From Intestinimonas butyriciproducens (GTDB lineage Bacteria > Bacillota > Clostridia > Oscillospirales > Butyricicoccaceae), in assembly GCF_016901775.1 (NCBI RefSeq), contig NZ_JACJKW010000009.1:44320-108319 (forward strand): a stretch of DNA of 64,000 nt. Direction: 5' to 3'. Each line of letters begins with the position of its first letter. Within the stretch, counting starts at the first letter, position 1. The notes below the pieces were generated by a model. That model was not told the DNA's origin and did no database searches. It was given only the letters and a program-made list of their open reading frames with translations. This document shows, piece by piece, positions 61,520-64,000 of the stretch. The position numbers and the translations under genes were made by a program.

Positions 61520-61765
61520 GCGCTGTACTTCTGCTGTGAGCCTACCGATAATCCGGTAAGCTGTATCAAGCTCTTTCTTCAGGCGGTTGTTCTTCAGAAT
61601 GAGGTTGCGGTCTTTGCCATCAACCTGTTTCTTAATCCACCCATAGATAGTGCGATAATTGACATTGTAGATTTGTGCAGTTTTATAGACCGACAATCCT
61701 TCTTCCCGCACTTTTTGTAAGATTTCTGATTTGATGGCAGGGTCGATTGGTGTTCCAGTCGCCAT
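61508..61765 (-). CDS. IS3-family transposase OrfA
   Basis: 85 residues: an HTH (IDPAIKSEILQKVREEGLSVYKTAQIYNVNYRTIYGWIKK) then a leucine-rich coiled coil (LILKNNRLKKELDTAYRIIGRL), the usual OrfA design that binds the terminal repeats. The frame ends three codons after the CCCAAAA slip site. Confidence 0.88.
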   Translation of the reverse strand: MATGTPIDPAIKSEILQKVREEGLSVYKTAQIYNVNYRTIYGWIKKQVDGKDRNLILKNNRLKKELDTAYRIIGRLTAEVQRPKG

Positions 61766-61799
61766 GGTAGTTCTCCTATAATCTTAGGTAATATGATAA

Positions 61800-61952
61800 T
61801 ATGAGCCATCACCAAAGGCAAATGCTTACAAGCTAGATGTGACCAGCTACTTGTTCGCAGATACGCTGACCTTTACCGTCAACACGATTAATGAAGACCA
61901 TATCGTAATCACAAGCGGGCAAACGGTGACGGAACTGGAGAGAGTAGAATAA
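61800..61952 (+). pseudogene. C-terminal fragment of an unknown gene next to the IS
   Basis: About 50 residues open to a stop at 61952: KLDVTSYLFADTLTFTVNTI, then VITSGQTVTELERVE. No start codon or ribosome site; upstream sequence is the IS. A terminator follows at 61959. It looks like the 3' end of a gene cut by the insertion. Its other part is not recognisable on the far side of the IS. Confidence 0.5.
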
Positions 61953-61958
61953 TAAAGT

Positions 61959-61999
61959 AAGCAGAGGCTGTGGCGGGAGGCTACAGTCTCTGCTTTTAG
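61959..61999. terminator. Bidirectional terminator before the surface-protein gene end
   Basis: AAGCAGAGGCTGT pairs with 61983-61995 (one wobble) and is followed by TTTTA; convergent genes on both sides. Confidence 0.75.
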
Positions 62000-62011
62000 G
62001 TTTAGGGTATT

Positions 62012-63502
62012 CTACCGAGCGAGGCAGCGGACCGACTGACCGAAGTAGCGGTTGAGGTCGTAGGACGGATCGACATAGCCCGAGTCGAAGCTGAGGCGGT
62101 AGGCGCGGCTAGTACTAGAGTACGCAGTAGACGACCAATAGCCCCCGCTGTTGCCTGCGTACCTCAGCGACCCCGAGTCGACATTCCCGCTGCGTACAAA
62201 GTATAAAGGAGCGGAGACTAGCGCGGTACTGCCGTCAGTATTGCTGCTAATGCTGTAAGCATTGGTCAGGGCTTGGAAGGAGCCGGAGTTAGAGATGTTG
62301 GAGGTAGGGAGCTGCCAGCCTTTGGGACAGATGCTGTCCGTGGCATTGGTACTGGTGATAGTGCCACCTGTACCAGCTGTGGCCGCATTCCAAGTGTAGT
62401 GGTTACCGACATGATAGTGGGCGTTGTAGGTATTGTCAGAGATGACGTCGGTGGCATTACCATCAGTCATCGGGGCCATGCCAGCAATACTTTGGAAGCC
62501 GACACCGGTACAGTCGCCGAAGTCAGAGATGCCGCTCGTGCCACAGGAGGTGCCAGCATTGGGAGTGGTCAGAACATAATCGCCGAGGTTCCAGGACCAA
62601 ACTGCGGTGTAATCAGTTGTCGTTTGAGTACCGTCAGTGAGTGTACTATTGGTCGGCGTCCAGTTAGAGGACACATCGCTATCGTCTGGTGTCAGAGCCT
62701 TGCTGGTAGAAAGATCTAGGTCTAGGTTCTGCGTCATCCAGCAGTTACCATCTGCGAGTTTGGTGACCCAGTACTTCTTGCCGTCACGGGTGTCGGTAAG
62801 CTGAGCGGTATCGTTCTCAGCGGCGTCGGCGCAGATGGTGCTGGTCATTTCCTGCATAGTTTGGATGCCGTCAAAGACTGGTACGAAGGCGGGGTTTGCC
62901 ACTACCGACACTACCACATTATTACTATAAGTCCCCGACGGAAGTGAAGTATCAACCTTAGTTCCAAAGGTGAGGTTGTAATTATCAGCTTCCGCAGGGG
63001 ACGAAGTAGAAATGATGGCGGTATCGCCAGTTGCGGTGGGGACAGCTTTGTAGGCGGTAGCATCAGACACGGTTTCTTGGCTGAGGTTGTAGCCCCAAGT
63101 GTTGTTGCCAAAGTCAGCGGAGGTGACGCCATTATCGCCGCCATTGACAGCGGAGATGACGTTAGATATGCTAGGATTCTGGCTGGTGAGGGTATTCTCG
63201 CTATTACTAGTAGCCATGTAGAGTGAATAGCCGGTCTCGTTGTTGGTGGAGATAGAAAGCGCAGCGGTGTTAGAGCTGAAGGTGCCGTCTTGGGTGGGGG
63301 TTACCTCAACGGCTACGGTGTCTTGCAGAGAAAGACTGATCACCGGAGCAACGCTGAGACTGACTTTGCTCTCAGCTTCTTCAGCTTGAGCGGTCTGCGG
63401 TAAAGTGGGAAATACCATTGCTCCCAGAATCAGGAGCGTGAAGAGGCTAACGCCTCCAACTAGTAAATGTGTACCCCCCACTTTATTTTGATGTAACCGC
63501 AT
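62012..63502 (-). CDS. Saccharibacteria-type surface protein with FSU/paralogous domain
   Basis: 496 residues. Signal/anchor at the N-terminus (LLVGGVSLFTLLILGAMVF), a Ser/Thr-rich beta region (residues 45-210), then the Fibrobacter succinogenes major paralogous domain: DTRDGKKYWVTKLADGNCWM, SICPKGWQLPTS, GGYWSSTAYSSTSRAYRL and the end FGQSVRCLAR. This architecture, with a short leader region and CWMTQNLDL, is characteristic of Candidatus Saccharibacteria envelope proteins and is not expected in Clostridia. It adjoins an IS3 element. Transfer from, or contamination with, an epibiont genome is inferred. Confidence 0.85.
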   Translation of the reverse strand: MRLHQNKVGGTHLLVGGVSLFTLLILGAMVFPTLPQTAQAEEAESKVSLSVAPVISLSLQDTVAVEVTPTQDGTFSSNTAALSISTNNETGYSLYMATSNSENTLTSQNPSISNVISAVNGGDNGVTSADFGNNTWGYNLSQETVSDATAYKAVPTATGDTAIISTSSPAEADNYNLTFGTKVDTSLPSGTYSNNVVVSVVANPAFVPVFDGIQTMQEMTSTICADAAENDTAQLTDTRDGKKYWVTKLADGNCWMTQNLDLDLSTSKALTPDDSDVSSNWTPTNSTLTDGTQTTTDYTAVWSWNLGDYVLTTPNAGTSCGTSGISDFGDCTGVGFQSIAGMAPMTDGNATDVISDNTYNAHYHVGNHYTWNAATAGTGGTITSTNATDSICPKGWQLPTSNISNSGSFQALTNAYSISSNTDGSTALVSAPLYFVRSGNVDSGSLRYAGNSGGYWSSTAYSSTSRAYRLSFDSGYVDPSYDLNRYFGQSVRCLAR

Positions 63503-63720
63503 TGTGCTTATATTTCCTCTTTCTTAACTTAGGCATGACCTTTTTCTATTTCTACTTTACATTAGCACTTTAGTTCGGTCAAGTGGGTTTATCGTGTAGT
63601 TGCATAGAAAAAGCCGTATCACCTCAAAATCGTGTATGCACCAGCAAATATGATGTAATCGTGTATATAGTGTGGAGAGCAATGCACCACGGTGATTTTT
63701 TATCATCGCTGACGTCTTGA

Positions 63721-63766
63721 CACAAAAATCCGCAGTTCATTGAAAAATGGACTGCGGATTTTTGTG
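63721..63766. terminator. Long bidirectional hairpin
   Basis: CACAAAAATCCGCAGTTCA (63721-63739) pairs with 63748-63766 with one mismatch; A and T tracts lie on the two arms. The gap 63503-63720 upstream is AT-rich and holds three ATCGTGTA repeats (63591, 63629, 63658) but no gene I can support. Confidence 0.7.
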
Positions 63767-63857
63767 TTTCTGCACGATTCTTTTGCAACGGGATAATTGT
63801 TTAAATAAACAGGGCAGGATGCTTCCGATCTTTTCCGGTTTGCCTTTTATTTTATGC

Positions 63858-63953
63858 CATGGTACAATATCAACAGTTGCCGCACATATGCGCAGGATGC
63901 TGCGCATGCAGTCGTTTTGCCTGCAAAACGACTGCTGTTGATGTTACACCATA
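63858..63953. repeat. MITE-like inverted-repeat element at the window end
   Basis: Imperfect terminal inverted repeats of about 19 bp (ending ATCAACAG on the left, CTGTTGAT on the right) enclose two further stems: GCGCA/TGCGC and GCAGTCGTTTTGC/GCAAAACGACTGC. No open frame. Another hairpin (AAAATCAGC/GCTGATTTT) follows to 63975. The element may continue past the window. Confidence 0.5.
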
Positions 63954-64000
63954 GCAAAAATCAGCAAAGCTGATTTTACGCCTCATTGGCGGCGTGCAAG

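Larger units (their letters stand above)
60783..61765 (-). mobile_element. IS3-family insertion sequence (transposase region)
   Basis: Two overlapping frames, orfA and orfB, joined by a canonical -1 slippery heptamer CCCAAAA at 61514-61520. orfB carries the IS3 DDE core. I could not find convincing terminal inverted repeats, so the true ends are not set; the element probably extends some tens of bases on each side. Confidence 0.85.

Overview
The window looks like the chromosome of a gut-type Clostridia species, probably Oscillospirales/Ruminococcaceae. The evidence is strong AGGAGG ribosome binding sites, GC-rich housekeeping genes, many short U-tract terminators, Clostridia-type families (DUF421/DUF4363, DUF2508, TSCPD, type II pantothenate kinase, iron-sulfur serine dehydratase) and a SigI/RsgI pair. 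Genus assignment is inference from protein resemblance.

Positions 1-44000 are mostly core genome. They hold hslO; a Val-Asp-Phe-Gly-Cys tRNA cluster with tandem promoters; rarA; gluQ; three MATE exporters, one coupled to a MarR regulator; a GntR/ABC operon; a MacB-like ABC protein; rplM-rpsI; a TtcA-like enzyme; a topoisomerase IV-type parE-parC pair; tRNA-Ser; an amino-acid operon (glutamate-dehydrogenase-like protein, sdaAB, sdaAA) near a threonine aldolase and a chorismate mutase/ACT protein; asnS-coaW-aminotransferase; secD-secF; nrdR; and a DUF421/DUF4363 pair. Two copies of a 124-bp triple-hairpin repeat near 3.8 and 4.6 kb each lie between two identical copies of the local terminator hairpin.

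Positions 44000-57800 look like an accessory island next to tRNA-Pro(GGG). It starts with a small resolvase-like protein and a 5'-truncated large serine recombinase. The centrepiece is a six-gene minus-strand set: sigI, rsgI, an Asp-rich repeat lipoprotein, a VTC polyphosphate-polymerase-like protein, a DUF4956 membrane protein and a CotH kinase-like protein. Two sites with an ACCCYG...CGTA pattern and the same spacing precede sigI and the lipoprotein gene, which suggests a self-controlled SigI regulon. Then follow two paralogous membrane proteins, three flavodoxin-fold proteins, an unknown membrane protein, a small DUF4177-like protein and a TelA fragment.

Positions 57800-60200 are AT-rich and encode a small basic peptide, a secreted papain-like cysteine protease and a membrane-anchored repeat protein, probably acquired by transfer. 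Positions 60200-64000 hold long hairpins, an IS3-family element with a canonical -1 slippery site, a gene fragment and a large surface protein of a type typical of Candidatus Saccharibacteria. That segment is either cross-phylum transfer or an assembly join.
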